A DNA stretch of 40,643 bases from Coprobacter sp. GTDB taxonomy: Bacteria > Bacteroidota > Bacteroidia > Bacteroidales > UBA11471. The stretch spans positions 1 through 40,643 of the forward strand of contig JAFTRN010000046.1 of the NCBI GenBank assembly GCA_017462265.1, in the 5' to 3' direction. The notes beneath the pieces were generated by a model, which ran no database searches, was not told the DNA's origin, and saw nothing but the letters and a program-made list of their open reading frames with translations. Positions 23,231 through 32,971 of the stretch are shown here, one piece after another. A program made the position numbers and the translations under genes. How positions within the stretch are numbered: the stretch's first letter is position 1; the number at the start of each line of letters is the position of its first letter.

Positions 23231-25120
23231 ATGAGAAAGTGGCGTATTGAAGATTCTGCCGAGTTGTACAACATTACCGGTTGGGGACTGAAATATTTCT
23301 CCATCAACGACAAAGGTCATGTAACCGTCTCGCCCAAAGAGGGTTCGGCACAGGTTGACCTCAAAGAGCTTATGGACGAGTTACAGGTGCGTGATGTTTC
23401 GGCACCCGTATTGGTACGTTTTCCCGATATTCTCGACAATCGTATTGAAAAAATATCCAATTGTTTCAAAAAAGCGGCCGAGGAATATGGATACACGGCA
23501 CAGAACTTCATCATATATCCCATAAAAGTAAACCAGATGAATCCTGTCGTGGAGGAAATCGTGAGCCACGGCAAGAAATTCAACATCGGTCTCGAAGCCG
23601 GCTCAAAACCCGAATTACACGCCGTGCTCGCCATCAATGTCGATGCCAACTCGCTCATCATCTGCAACGGATATAAAGATGAGAACTATATAGAATTGGC
23701 CCTCTTGGCCCAAAAAATGGGACGTCGCATATTCCTTGTTGTGGAGAAACTCAACGAACTGCGCCTCATCGCCACCATTGCCAAAAGGCTGAAAATAAGG
23801 CCGAATATCGGCATACGCATCAAATTGTCGAGCTCGGGTAGCGGTAAGTGGGAAGAGTCGGGCGGCGATGTAAGCAAGTTCGGCCTCAACTCGAGCGAAC
23901 TGCTCGAGGCCCTCGACATACTCGAGCGCAACAAAATGCAAGACTGCTTGAAGTTGATACACTTCCACATAGGCAGCCAAGTGACCAAGATACGTCGCAT
24001 AAAGAACGCTCTGCGCGAAGCCTCTCAATTCTATGTGCAACTGCATAAAATGGGCTACAACATCGAGTTTGTGGATATAGGCGGCGGTCTCGGCGTGGAC
24101 TACGACGGTACCCGCTCGTCGGCCAGCGAGAGCAGTATGAACTATTCTATACAAGAGTATGTAAACGACTCTATATGGACACTGGTCGATGCCTGTACCA
24201 AAAACGACCTGCCTCAGCCCAATATCATCACCGAATCGGGCCGTTCACTCACGGCGCACCACTCGGTATTGATATTCGAGGTGCTCGAGACTACCACCCT
24301 GCCCGTATGGGACGACGACGAGGAGGTATCGGAGAGCGACCACGAATTGGTGCGAGAGCTCTACCAGTCGTGGGATAAACTCAACCAACCCGGTCTCATA
24401 GAGACTTGGCACGACGCTTTGCAGATACGCGACGAGGCCCTCGAACTGTTCGGTCTCGGACTTATCGACCTGCGCACTCGCGCCCAAATCGAACGCTTGT
24501 TCTGGTCCATCGCTCGCGAAGTTTACGCCATGGCCAACGAGATAAAGCACGCCCCCGAGGAATTGAAAAAAATCGCGAAGATGTTGCCCGACAAGTATTT
24601 CTGCAACTTCTCGCTGTTCCAGTCGCTCCCCGACTCTTGGGCCATCGACCAGATATTCCCCATCATGCCCATCAGCCGCCTCGACGAGAAACCCACCCGC
24701 TCGGCTACGTTGCAAGATATTACGTGCGACTCCGACGGAAAAATCGACAACTTCATATCTACCAAGAACTTCAACTACCACCTGCCGGTACATACCTTGG
24801 GTAAAGAATCCTACTACATCGGCGTGTTCCTCGTAGGTGCCTATCAAGAAATATTGGGTGATATGCACAACCTCTTCGGCGATACCAATGCCGTGCACGT
24901 GAGTGTGTACAAAGATCGTTACGAAATAGATCAGGTAATCGATGGCGAGACCGTGGCCGACGTGCTCGACTACGTACAATTCAGCCCCAAAAAGATGGTA
25001 CGCAGCGTAGAAACTTGGGTTACATCATCTATGAAAAACGGTGTAATTACTCCCGAAGAGGGACGCGAATTCTTGTCGAACTACCGCTCGGGACTTTACG
25101 GATATACCTATCTCGAATAA
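23231..25120 (+). CDS. speA: Biosynthetic arginine decarboxylase
   Basis: A 629-residue PLP enzyme that decarboxylates arginine to agmatine, the first step of spermidine or putrescine formation. The length is that of the SpeA type. PLP-binding Lys is in YPIKVNQM near residue 100, with the fold III barrel motifs VLVRFPDIL, GLEAGSKPEL and KLIHFHIGSQVT, then ESGRSLTAHHSVLIFEVLE in the C-terminal domain. It starts an apparent operon with truA (27 bp), the EamA transporter (61 bp) and the DUF3256 gene (7 bp). The later genes are not known to work in polyamine metabolism. Confidence 0.95.
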   Translation: MRKWRIEDSAELYNITGWGLKYFSINDKGHVTVSPKEGSAQVDLKELMDELQVRDVSAPVLVRFPDILDNRIEKISNCFKKAAEEYGYTAQNFIIYPIKVNQMNPVVEEIVSHGKKFNIGLEAGSKPELHAVLAINVDANSLIICNGYKDENYIELALLAQKMGRRIFLVVEKLNELRLIATIAKRLKIRPNIGIRIKLSSSGSGKWEESGGDVSKFGLNSSELLEALDILERNKMQDCLKLIHFHIGSQVTKIRRIKNALREASQFYVQLHKMGYNIEFVDIGGGLGVDYDGTRSSASESSMNYSIQEYVNDSIWTLVDACTKNDLPQPNIITESGRSLTAHHSVLIFEVLETTTLPVWDDDEEVSESDHELVRELYQSWDKLNQPGLIETWHDALQIRDEALELFGLGLIDLRTRAQIERLFWSIAREVYAMANEIKHAPEELKKIAKMLPDKYFCNFSLFQSLPDSWAIDQIFPIMPISRLDEKPTRSATLQDITCDSDGKIDNFISTKNFNYHLPVHTLGKESYYIGVFLVGAYQEILGDMHNLFGDTNAVHVSVYKDRYEIDQVIDGETVADVLDYVQFSPKKMVRSVETWVTSSMKNGVITPEEGREFLSNYRSGLYGYTYLE

Positions 25121-25147
25121 GAATTTTTCGAGAAAATTCCAAACGCC

Positions 25148-25924
25148 ATGGCCGAGTCGGAATCGAGCAGCTATCGCTACTTCATCTACCTGTCGTACAA
25201 CGGTGCCGCCTATCACGGCTGGCAACGACAACCCAACGGCATATCGGTACAAGAGTGTATCGAAAAGGCACTCTCCACTCTTGTGCGACAAGAGATGAGC
25301 ATCACCGGGGCCGGCCGCACCGATGCCGGAGTACATGCCCGGCTCATGGTGGCCCACGTGGATATGCCTTTCGAACTCGACGACGCCACGATGTGGGTAC
25401 ACCGCTTGAATCGTCTGCTGCCCCCCGACATAGCCATACATCGTATCGTAGCGGTTACGCCCGACGCTCATAGTCGTTTCGACGCGACCGCACGCACATA
25501 CCGCTACTATATCTCGGGACAGAAAAATCCTTTCGAGGGAAATTTCCGCTGGACGATGAATGCCGACACACTCGATGTCGATGCGATGAATGTCGCTGCC
25601 GAAAAGATGATGGAATATACCGATTTCACCAGTTTCAGCAAGTTGCATACCGATGTAAAAACCAATAATTGTCGCATCACCCGGGCACGATGGACGCATA
25701 ACGGCAACGACCTTGTGTTTGAAATCACAGCCGACCGGTTTCTACGCAACATGGTACGAGCCATTGTAGGAACGCTGGTAGAGGTAGGACGTGGCAAAAT
25801 ATCGATTGACGATTTCTGTCGCGTAATCGAGGCCAAAGACCGATGCAAAGCCGGTACCTCGGCCCCCGGAAACGCTCTGTTCCTTACCGACATCGTCTAT
25901 CCCGAAAGATTGTTTATAGAGTAG
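25148..25924 (+). CDS. truA: tRNA pseudouridine synthase A
   Basis: A 258-residue enzyme that isomerises uridines at positions 38-40 of the tRNA anticodon arm. The catalytic Asp59 is in [11 protein letters not shown], the family signature. Other conserved segments are [14 protein letters not shown] near the start, [12 protein letters not shown] and the late [18 protein letters not shown]. The length is normal. It starts 27 bp after speA in an apparent operon. Confidence 0.96.
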   Translation: MAESESSSYRYFIYLSYNGAAYHGWQRQPNGISVQECIEKALSTLVRQEMSITGAGRTDAGVHARLMVAHVDMPFELDDATMWVHRLNRLLPPDIAIHRIVAVTPDAHSRFDATARTYRYYISGQKNPFEGNFRWTMNADTLDVDAMNVAAEKMMEYTDFTSFSKLHTDVKTNNCRITRARWTHNGNDLVFEITADRFLRNMVRAIVGTLVEVGRGKISIDDFCRVIEAKDRCKAGTSAPGNALFLTDIVYPERLFIE

Positions 25925-25985
25925 AAACTATTTGGGATTCCTTAAAAATTTAATCCCGGTTTCGTAAAAATATTTATACCATACT

Positions 25986-26885
25986 ATGTGGTTGATTTTC
26001 GCATTTATCTCGGCAGCCCTGTTGGGTATGTATGAGGTATTCAAAAAAATGGCGCTCAACGGCAATGCCGTGATACCGGTCTTGTTTCTCAACACGGTAT
26101 TTTGCAGCCTGCTGTTTCTTCCGGCCATACTGCTGTCGCGTTTCGCTCCCGACGTTATAGCCGACACCCTATTTTATGTTCCGCGTGCCGACCTCGTCAC
26201 CCATTTATACATCATACTCAAGGCGGTCATCGTGCTATCGTCGTGGGTATTTGCCTATTTTGCCATGAAGCATCTGCCCATCACCATAGCCGGTACCATC
26301 AAAGCCTCACAGCCGGTACTCACCTTGCTGGGCGCGCTGCTCATCTTCGGCGAGCGCCTCAACCTCTACCAATGGATAGGCGTCATAGTTTCCATCATCT
26401 CATTCTTCCTGCTCTCATCGGCAGGTAAGAAAGAGGGCATACGATTCAGTCACGACAAGTGGATATACTTCATCATACTCGCCACCATCACCGGTGCGCT
26501 CAGCGGGCTCTACGACAAGTATCTCATGAGCCACGGGTTCGACCGCATGGTCGTGCAGGTGTGGTACACCTACTACCAGATGGTAATCATGGCCGGTATA
26601 TTATATATATGGTATAAACGTCGTAGCGAGACCACGCCTTACCAATGGCGATGGAGCATATTTTTCATCTCGCTGTTTCTCGTGGCGGCCGACTTCATAT
26701 ACTTCTACGCGCTCAGTTTCCCCGACTCCATGATTTCGCTCGTGTCGATGGCACGTCGCAGCGGTGTTGTAGTCAGCTTCATCTTCGGCGCGCTGTTTTT
26801 TCACGAGAAAAATATCCGCAGCAAGACCATCGACCTGCTGTTGGTGCTCATAGGTATGTATTTCCTCTATTTGGGAACAAGATAA
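25986..26885 (+). CDS. EamA/DMT-type transporter
   Basis: A 299-residue inner-membrane protein with about ten transmembrane helices in two related halves (about 1-142 and 155-298), as in the EamA (drug/metabolite transporter) family. The first half ends in the characteristic TIAGTIKASQPVLTLLGAL segment, and the second has SMARRSGVVVSFIFGALFF at the equal place. Substrates of such proteins range from amino acids to nucleotide sugars and cannot be predicted. It is followed 7 bp later by the DUF3256 gene. Confidence 0.9.
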   Translation: MWLIFAFISAALLGMYEVFKKMALNGNAVIPVLFLNTVFCSLLFLPAILLSRFAPDVIADTLFYVPRADLVTHLYIILKAVIVLSSWVFAYFAMKHLPITIAGTIKASQPVLTLLGALLIFGERLNLYQWIGVIVSIISFFLLSSAGKKEGIRFSHDKWIYFIILATITGALSGLYDKYLMSHGFDRMVVQVWYTYYQMVIMAGILYIWYKRRSETTPYQWRWSIFFISLFLVAADFIYFYALSFPDSMISLVSMARRSGVVVSFIFGALFFHEKNIRSKTIDLLLVLIGMYFLYLGTR

Positions 26886-26892
26886 TATCACC

Positions 26893-27513
26893 ATGAAACG
26901 ACACATCATCACACTGCTATTAGCACTATTTTGCTGTATAGGTCAAGCCGATAACCGCAGTATCGGTACATGGTTCGTCGCCATGCCCGACAGTCTGTTA
27001 CCCCTCCTCAGCGTGAACGATCGCAAAGACCTGCTCGATCTGCACAACGCCGGTCGCCAAAGTGGCATATCGGGCCATTGGGGCGAGAATGTATCCATCG
27101 AGAGTATCGGTGACGACCAACTTACCCTGAAACTCACCCCCTCTTCGTCCCTACAAATCGCCACACTGCGCACGGCCGATACCATACGTGTCATTGCCGT
27201 AATACACACGGTGAAACTTCCCGCAGCCGATAGTCGCATCTGTTTCTACGACACAAATTGGAATCGACTTACCAACCCGGTGTTCTCTACACCACAAGTG
27301 CGAGATTTCATTACGGGCAACAAAAAGGTACAGAGTTCGATAGCACACCTCATCGGCGAGATATTCCCTTGTCGGTACGAGATAAGAAACGGATATTTAT
27401 ATGCCACTCAGTCGCTCCAAGATTTTCTACCTCGGGAAACCTATTCCGAGATAAAAGAATCTCTCAAATCGGAAATTCCCTATAAATGGAACGGCAAATC
27501 ATTCAAGAAATAA
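26893..27513 (+). CDS. DUF3256 family exported protein
   Basis: A 206-residue protein with a signal peptide (MKRHIITLLLALFCCIGQA). The start of the mature part, FVAMPDSLLPLLSVNDRKDLLDL, is the conserved face of DUF3256, a Bacteroidales family of unknown role. The rest is beta-rich, with LTPSSSLQIATLRTADTIRV and a paired C-terminal helix. No catalytic motif is recognised. It ends the speA-truA-eamA group and is closed by a terminator. Confidence 0.8.
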   Translation: MKRHIITLLLALFCCIGQADNRSIGTWFVAMPDSLLPLLSVNDRKDLLDLHNAGRQSGISGHWGENVSIESIGDDQLTLKLTPSSSLQIATLRTADTIRVIAVIHTVKLPAADSRICFYDTNWNRLTNPVFSTPQVRDFITGNKKVQSSIAHLIGEIFPCRYEIRNGYLYATQSLQDFLPRETYSEIKESLKSEIPYKWNGKSFKK

Positions 27514-27550
27514 CCTCTTTTCCGAAAATTTACAAAGAGGCTTTTCAAAA
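27514..27550 (+). terminator. Terminator after the DUF3256 gene
   Basis: CCTCTTT pairs with AAAGAGG, followed by CTTTTC; it begins right after the stop codon. Confidence 0.6.
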
Positions 27551-27619
27551 AAAGTCCGATATTTGCACCCGTTTATGCGAAACTCGCTATGGTATAGCGA
27601 AAAAAAAATCTAAAATCAG

Positions 27620-27650
27620 TTTGATATAGAAGAAAAAAGCTATATCTTTG
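27620..27650 (+). promoter_or_regulatory. Promoter of the HU gene
   Basis: TTTG at 27620-27623, exactly 19 bp, then TATCTTTG at 27643-27650. Both boxes are perfect matches, the best promoter in the window. Confidence 0.85.
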
Positions 27651-27697
27651 CAAACCAAAAAATTTAAAAGTAATAACCAATATAAAAACCTAAAACA

Positions 27698-27970
27698 ATG
27701 ACAAAGGCAGACATCGTAAACGAGATTTCAAAAAATACAGGAATCGAGAAAGCCATCGTATTGGCAACTGTTGAAGAATTTATGGAATCGGTAAAAGGTT
27801 CTTTGGCAAAAGGTAACAACGTATATTTGAGAGGTTTCGGAAGCTTCATCATCAAGAAAAGAGCTCAAAAAACCGCTCGTAACATCTCGAAAAATACGAC
27901 TATTATCATTCCCGAGCACAACATTCCGGCTTTCAAACCCGCTAAAACGTTCATGAGCGACGTAAAATAA
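27698..27970 (+). CDS. HU family DNA-binding protein
   Basis: A 90-residue histone-like protein that binds and bends DNA as a dimer and compacts the nucleoid. It has the normal N-terminal helices (MTKADIVNEISKNTGIEKAI) and the signature LRGFGSFIIKKRAQKTARN leading to the flexible arm with HNIPAFKPAKTF, where the Pro of the arm intercalates. It is complete. The COX24-like gene starts 43 bp downstream and may share the strong HU promoter. Confidence 0.95.
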   Translation: MTKADIVNEISKNTGIEKAIVLATVEEFMESVKGSLAKGNNVYLRGFGSFIIKKRAQKTARNISKNTTIIIPEHNIPAFKPAKTFMSDVK

Positions 27971-28013
27971 GAAAGTCTATAAAATTATTATTAACTCATA
28001 AACGCACATAATT

Positions 28014-28103
28014 ATGCCCAGCGGAAAGAAAAGAAAAGGCCATAAAATGGCTACTCACAAACGTAAAAAAAGACTGAGAAAGAACAGACATAAGAAGAAA
28101 TAA
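28014..28103 (+). CDS. AURKAIP1/COX24-domain mini-protein (mS38-like, ribosome-associated)
   Basis: A 29-residue, very basic protein, MPSGKKRKGHKMATHKRKKR then LRKNRHKKK, too short for most gene finders. The pattern KMATHKRKKRLRKNRHKKK matches the COX24/AURKAIP1 domain, whose mitochondrial member is ribosomal protein mS38. Bacteroidota carry such short copies, annotated as AURKAIP1/COX24-domain proteins. It probably binds rRNA in the small subunit, by inference from the mitochondrial relative. It lies between HU and rng with a hairpin after it, so it may share the HU transcript. Confidence 0.8.
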   Translation: MPSGKKRKGHKMATHKRKKRLRKNRHKKK

Positions 28104-28126
28104 TTCTTCTTAGCACAATGATAAAC

Positions 28127-28170
28127 AAAGGACAGACTCGTGACTCGTTCAAGAGTGTGTCCTTTGGTGT
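28127..28170 (+). terminator. Hairpin between the COX24-like gene and rng
   Basis: AAAGGACA and ACTC pair with GAGT and TGTCCTTT, each stem part separated by a G-G mismatch, with a 12-base loop; then GGTGTTATTT. It could end the HU/COX24 transcript or lie in the rng leader. Confidence 0.55.
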
Positions 28171-28208
28171 TATTTATCGACAATTGTAACCTAAAACATT
28201 CAAACACA

Positions 28209-29780
28209 GTGTCAAGCGAATTAGTTGTAGATGTACAATCCAAGGAGGTCTCTATCGCGTTGCTCAACGACAAGCGGTTGGTCGAGCTGCAAAAAGAGCC
28301 TTGTAACATATCGTTCGCCCTGGGCGATATATACTTGGGTCGTGTCAAAAAATTGATGCCGGGATTGAATGCCGCTTTTATTGACATAGGTTACGGTAAA
28401 GACGCATTTCTTCACTATCAGGACTTAGGCCCCTTCTTCACGTCAAGCGCGAAATTCACAAAACAAGCCCTATCCGACCGTAAGCACAGCCCCTCACTCA
28501 GCAAATTCAAGTTGCAAAAAGAGGTCGATAAAGACGGGGCGATAAGCGACGTGCTCACCATAGGACAGGAAATTCTGGTACAAATCACCAAAGAGCCGAT
28601 ATCCACCAAAGGTCCGCGGCTGACAGCCGAGCTATCCTTTGCCGGACGTTTCTTGGTACTCATTCCCTTTGCCGATAAAGTATCGGTATCTCAAAAAATC
28701 AAATCGAACGAGGAAAAAACGCGATTGCGCCAACTCATTCACAGCATCAAGCCCCACAACGTCGGCGTCATAGTACGCACCGTTGCCGAGGGAAAACGTG
28801 TCGCCGAACTCGACAACGAAATGCGCACGTTGGTAAAACGCTGGGAGGACAGCCTCGCCAAACTGCAAAAGGCCAAAGCCCCTTCACTCATCTACGAGGA
28901 GACCGGTCGTGCCGTAGGTCTGTTGCGCGACATCTTCAACCCCTCTTTTGAGAACATCTACGTCAACGACGAAGATACGTTCCAACAAATACACGACTAT
29001 GTAAATATCATTGCTCCCGAATGCAAAGACATCGTAAAGAAATACACCGGCGAACTGCCTATTTTCGACCACTTTGCCATCACGAAGCAAATAAAATCCT
29101 CGTTCGGTAAAACCATCTCCTTCAAAAACGGAGCCTACCTCATCATAGAACACACCGAGGCTCTGCACGTCATCGACGTAAACAGCGGAAACCGTTCCAA
29201 GCCCAATGCCGACCAAGAGCATACGGCATTCGAGGTGAATATGGCCGCCGCCGAAGAAATAGCCCGCCAACTGCGATTGCGCGATATCGGAGGTATTATA
29301 GTCATCGACTTCATAGATATGAACGAAGCCGACAACAGACAGAAACTCTACGAGCGCATGAAAGAGTTGATGGCAAGCGACCGCGCACGGCACAACATAC
29401 TGCAACTGAGCAAATTCGGGCTCATGCAGATAACACGTCACCGGGTACGCCCCGCACTCGACATCATGACCAGCGAGGACTGCCCAGTATGCAACGGAAA
29501 AGGTAAAATTCCGCCATCGATACTTTTCACCGACAAGCTCGAAGAGAAAGTAGCGTTCCTCGTGAACAAATTCAAAGTGAAGAAATTTTCCTTACACGTA
29601 CACCCCTATATAGCGGCGTACATCAATCAGGGTATCTTCTCCCTCAAATGGAAATGGAAACAGCGATATACTCGCACATTCCGTCTCATACCCAATCAGT
29701 CATTGGCCCTGCTCGACTATAAAATATACGACAGCGAAGGCAATGAAATAGACCTCAAAGAAGAGATCGAAATCAAATAA
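28209..29780 (+). CDS. rng: Ribonuclease G/E family endoribonuclease
   Basis: A 523-residue endoribonuclease of the Rng/CafA type. The GTG at 28209 (SSELVVDVQ) is chosen because homologous starts lie there and the 23 codons upstream read through the hairpin and look non-coding. An S1 RNA-binding domain covers about residues 35-125 (GDIYLGRVKKLMPGLNAAFI). The catalytic metal-binding Asp residues are in LHVIDVNSGN and GIIVIDFIDM, followed by the Zn-link CPVCNGKG near residue 425. No long C-terminal degradosome scaffold is present, so it is like RNase G. It processes rRNA and decays mRNA. Confidence 0.95.
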   Translation: MSSELVVDVQSKEVSIALLNDKRLVELQKEPCNISFALGDIYLGRVKKLMPGLNAAFIDIGYGKDAFLHYQDLGPFFTSSAKFTKQALSDRKHSPSLSKFKLQKEVDKDGAISDVLTIGQEILVQITKEPISTKGPRLTAELSFAGRFLVLIPFADKVSVSQKIKSNEEKTRLRQLIHSIKPHNVGVIVRTVAEGKRVAELDNEMRTLVKRWEDSLAKLQKAKAPSLIYEETGRAVGLLRDIFNPSFENIYVNDEDTFQQIHDYVNIIAPECKDIVKKYTGELPIFDHFAITKQIKSSFGKTISFKNGAYLIIEHTEALHVIDVNSGNRSKPNADQEHTAFEVNMAAAEEIARQLRLRDIGGIIVIDFIDMNEADNRQKLYERMKELMASDRARHNILQLSKFGLMQITRHRVRPALDIMTSEDCPVCNGKGKIPPSILFTDKLEEKVAFLVNKFKVKKFSLHVHPYIAAYINQGIFSLKWKWKQRYTRTFRLIPNQSLALLDYKIYDSEGNEIDLKEEIEIK

Positions 29781-29806
29781 CAACCGCCCATCTCTCCCCT
29801 ATCGAC

Positions 29807-29845
29807 GACAGCCCCGCTACTTATACAAGTGGCGGGGCTGTCTAT
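29807..29845. terminator. Bidirectional terminator between rng and the phosphorylase
   Basis: GACAGCCCCGC pairs with GCGGGGCTGTC, with an inner ACTT/AAGT helix. It serves converging genes on both strands. Confidence 0.9.
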
Positions 29846-29861
29846 TTAGCCTCTATTCCTA

Positions 29862-30731
29862 CTATATACGTTGTAACACCTTCTCTATGAGACCTTCGAT
29901 AGAGCCTTTGTAGCCCACATTGGCCTCACCCGCCAATCGATTGGCGATGATGCAACACACGGTCATAGCCCTATGCCCCATGAGGCGGGCCAACCCTGCA
30001 AGTGCCGAACTTTCCATCTCGTAATTGGTCACTACACGTCCATCGTGTGCAAAAGTCTCTATCTTACGATTCAGGTCGGGATCGGCAAGCGGCACACGCA
30101 GCTCGCGACCTTGCGGGCCATAGAATCCGTTGGCCGATATGGTGACGCCTCGTACCATATCGCCGGTATCGATACGTGCCACCAACTCGGCATCGGCATC
30201 TACCACATAAGGGGCCGCCCATTGCCGGCGCCACCCCACAGCCTCGCAAAATGCCTGCTCAAATGCCAAGTCGCATACCGCGTCGCGACCGGCATAGAAA
30301 TTGATCACCCCGTCGAATCCTATCGATTTCTCGGCCACCACATATGTACCAATAGGCACGTGAGGTTGCAGGCCGCCACTTGTACCGATGCGCACCAACG
30401 TGAGCCTACGTAACGAAGGCCGCTCTGTGCGAGTTGTAAAATCGATATTGGCCAACGCGTCGAGCTCATTCAGTACAATATCTATATTGTCGGTGCCGAT
30501 ACCGTGCGACACCACCGTGATGCGTTTTCCGGCATACATACCCGTAATGGTATGAAACTCACGATTGGACACGTCACATTCCTTACTGTCGAAATAGGAA
30601 GCCACCATATCCACACGAGCGGGATCGCCCACCAATATCACCTTATCGGCCAACTGCTCGGGTCGCAAATGCAAGTGAAACACCGACCCATCGGCGTTGA
30701 TTATCAACTCTGACGCAGGAAAATATTTCAT
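29862..30731 (-). CDS. Nucleoside phosphorylase (uridine phosphorylase-like)
   Basis: A 289-residue enzyme of the PNP_UDP_1 family that cleaves nucleosides with phosphate to a free base and ribose 1-phosphate. The ATG at 30731 (MKYFPASEL) is preferred over one three codons upstream. Recognisable parts are VILVGDPARVDMV, where phosphate is bound, SHGIGTDNIDIVLNEL, the RIGTSGGLQPHVPIGTYVVA block and VTNYEMESSALAGLARLMGH, which carries the MES ribose-binding signature. This is nearest to the uridine phosphorylase branch. A -7 box lies at 30750-30757 on the minus strand. Confidence 0.9.
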   Translation of the reverse strand: MKYFPASELIINADGSVFHLHLRPEQLADKVILVGDPARVDMVASYFDSKECDVSNREFHTITGMYAGKRITVVSHGIGTDNIDIVLNELDALANIDFTTRTERPSLRRLTLVRIGTSGGLQPHVPIGTYVVAEKSIGFDGVINFYAGRDAVCDLAFEQAFCEAVGWRRQWAAPYVVDADAELVARIDTGDMVRGVTISANGFYGPQGRELRVPLADPDLNRKIETFAHDGRVVTNYEMESSALAGLARLMGHRAMTVCCIIANRLAGEANVGYKGSIEGLIEKVLQRI

Positions 30732-30749
30732 AATATACAAGTTTTATTA

Positions 30750-30757
30750 CAAATATA
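30750..30757 (-). promoter_or_regulatory. -7 box of the phosphorylase gene
   Basis: TATATTTG (minus strand), about 19 bp before the chosen start; -33 not clear. Confidence 0.45.
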
Positions 30758-30847
30758 ATAATTCCATTTCTAATAAAACCAATCTAATGGACGATATTTC
30801 CTGAATTAGGCTCTTTGGACACATCAGGAGGCTTACAGCTCGTTATC

Positions 30848-31333
30848 TCAAAACTTTTTCACACGGATATGACAGTAGGGTTCGCCACCGGTCTTATCGT
30901 AATAGTGCTGATGGTAATCCTCGCCCGTCCAGAATCGTTCGGCCGGTCGCACAATGGTATTCACCACATAGCCCTTGTCGCGTAGCACGGCTATTACCTT
31001 CTCGGCCGTGAGGCGCTGTTCATCACCGAGATAGAATATCTCACTGCGATATTGCGGACCAATATCGGGCCCCACACCATCGGTCTGCGCCGGATCGTGA
31101 ATCTCAAAAAACACCCGGCATAACTCCTCATACGACACCACATCAGCATCATATACCACTATCACCGCCTCTACATGATGCGTGCGGTGTGCCTTCACAT
31201 CGGTATATACGGGATTTTCTTCCTCTCCGCCGGTGTAGCCCACAGTGGTACTCAGTACCCCCGCCACATGGTCGAACTGATGTTGTACCCCCCAAAAGCA
31301 ACCGGCAGCAAATATCGCTTGTTCTTTTTTCAT
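30848..31333 (-). CDS. msrA: Peptide-methionine (S)-S-oxide reductase
   Basis: A 161-residue repair enzyme that reduces the S form of methionine sulfoxide in oxidised proteins. The active-site GCFWG motif holds Cys12, near the start as usual. GYTGGEEENPVY, HHVEAVIVVYD, FFEIHDPAQTDGVGPDIGPQYRS and the acid residues of the site are all present. There is no fused MsrB domain and no resolving Cys near the end, so recycling probably relies on a Cys within the domain or on thioredoxin. It is monocistronic, with a -7 box at 31355-31362. Confidence 0.96.
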   Translation of the reverse strand: MKKEQAIFAAGCFWGVQHQFDHVAGVLSTTVGYTGGEEENPVYTDVKAHRTHHVEAVIVVYDADVVSYEELCRVFFEIHDPAQTDGVGPDIGPQYRSEIFYLGDEQRLTAEKVIAVLRDKGYVVNTIVRPAERFWTGEDYHQHYYDKTGGEPYCHIRVKKF

Positions 31334-31354
31334 AGTCGGTAAATGAATTTATTG

Positions 31355-31362
31355 CAAATATA
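31355..31362 (-). promoter_or_regulatory. -7 box of msrA
   Basis: TATATTTG on the minus strand, 22 bp before the start. It lies at the edge of a possible degenerate copy of the 38.4-kb repeat. Confidence 0.45.
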
Positions 31363-31535
31363 TTCACTACAAGCGAGAAATACTCTGTTCATCCCTATTT
31401 ATTTCACCACAAGTGCAATATTTCTATAAACAAAATAATTCTAAAAGACAGAGAAACGGAGACACCTTTTGCCTCATTTTGCGTACCGCATGAGAGTTTT
31501 TTCGATGATGTAGCAGAAAACAGGAGAAAATAGTT

Positions 31536-31543
31536 TAACTTTG
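31536..31543 (+). promoter_or_regulatory. -7 box of hisS
   Basis: TAACTTTG matches TAnnTTTG. The transcript would start near 31550, which rules out the GTG at 31543 as a start and supports ATG 31570. Confidence 0.55.
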
Positions 31544-31569
31544 TGCTATCAAACACAGACTATCACAAT

Positions 31570-32934
31570 ATGGCAACAAAACCCTCCATTCCTAAAGGTA
31601 CACGCGATTTCTCACCCGAAGAAATGGCCAAACGCAACTATATATTCAATACCATAAGAGAAGTTTTTCACCTTTTCGGCTTCCAACAGATAGAGACACC
31701 GTCGATGGAAAACCTATCGACACTGATGGGAAAATATGGCGAAGAAGGCGATAAACTGCTGTTTAAGGTTCTCAACTCGGGTGATTTCCTTTCGGGCGTG
31801 ACCGATAGCGAACTCTCCGAGCGCAACACCAACCGCCTCGCCGCCCAATTGTGCGAAAAGGGTTTGCGATACGACCTCACCGTACCCTTCGCCCGATATG
31901 TGGTGATGCACCGAGGCGAGTTGTCGTTCCCCTTCAAACGTTACCAAATACAACCGGTATGGCGTGCCGACCGTCCGCAAAAGGGACGTTATCGCGAATT
32001 CTATCAATGCGATGCCGATGTGGTGGGTTCCGACTCGCTCATCAACGAAGTGGAACTGCTGCAGCTCATGGACGAAGTATATGCCCGATTTGGCATAAGA
32101 GTTGCCATTAAGCTCAATAACCGCAAGATATTGAGTGGTATTGCCGAGATTATAGGCGCACCCGAAAAAATCGTGGATATTACCGTCGCCATCGACAAAC
32201 TCGACAAAATAGGGCTCGACAACGTAAATGCCGAGTTGCGCGAAAAAGGGCTCGACGAAGAGGCCATAGCCCGCTTACAGCCCATAATCCTGCTCGAAGG
32301 TGAGAATCGCGCCAAACTGGCTACGTTGCGCACAGCTCTTGCCGCATCGGAAGTGGGTATAAAGGGTATCGACGAGTTGGAATATATACTCGACAAACTC
32401 GATAAGTCGCCGTTGCGTGCCACGCTTGATATAGACCTCACCTTGGCTCGCGGTCTCAACTACTACACCGGTGCCATAGTCGAAGTGAAAGCCTTAGATG
32501 TGACCATAGGCAGTATTACCGGCGGTGGACGATACGACAACCTCACCGGAGTATTCGGTATGCCGGGTGTGTCGGGCGTAGGTATCTCGTTTGGTGCCGA
32601 CCGCATATACGACGTGCTCAATCAGCTCGACCTCTACCCCACCGACTCGCTGCTCACCACGCAGATATTGTTTGTAAACTTCGGAGAGAAAGAGATGGAA
32701 TCGTGTATGGGATTTGCCGCTCACCTGCGTGCTTGCGGAGTAAGAGTGGAGCTGTACCCCGAAGCGGCCAAAATGAAAAAACAGATGGGATATGCCGATA
32801 CCAAAAAGATTCCCTACGTGGCATTGGTAGGCGAGAATGAAATCGCATCGGGCAAAATCGCCATCAAAAATATGACTACCGGCGAACAACAACAGCTCTC
32901 CATCGAAGAGGTCGCCGATATGCTGAAAGCATAA
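31570..32934 (+). CDS. hisS: Histidine--tRNA ligase
   Basis: A 454-residue class II tRNA synthetase that charges tRNA-His. The ATG at 31570 ([18 protein letters not shown]) is the family start; an upstream GTG overlaps the promoter. Present are the histidine-specific [15 protein letters not shown], motif 2 [34 protein letters not shown] and [13 protein letters not shown], with the C-terminal anticodon-binding domain from about residue 355. It is complete and 37 bp before the GNAT gene. Confidence 0.97.
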   Translation: MATKPSIPKGTRDFSPEEMAKRNYIFNTIREVFHLFGFQQIETPSMENLSTLMGKYGEEGDKLLFKVLNSGDFLSGVTDSELSERNTNRLAAQLCEKGLRYDLTVPFARYVVMHRGELSFPFKRYQIQPVWRADRPQKGRYREFYQCDADVVGSDSLINEVELLQLMDEVYARFGIRVAIKLNNRKILSGIAEIIGAPEKIVDITVAIDKLDKIGLDNVNAELREKGLDEEAIARLQPIILLEGENRAKLATLRTALAASEVGIKGIDELEYILDKLDKSPLRATLDIDLTLARGLNYYTGAIVEVKALDVTIGSITGGGRYDNLTGVFGMPGVSGVGISFGADRIYDVLNQLDLYPTDSLLTTQILFVNFGEKEMESCMGFAAHLRACGVRVELYPEAAKMKKQMGYADTKKIPYVALVGENEIASGKIAIKNMTTGEQQQLSIEEVADMLKA

Positions 32935-32971
32935 AAGTTCCCGAGGCACAAAAAACGCACATCAATCGCTA

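Noticed and set aside
28140..28208. Extended N-terminus for RNase G/E
   Set aside because: The extra 23 codons overlap the hairpin and do not resemble the family; the GTG at 28209 fits the family start.
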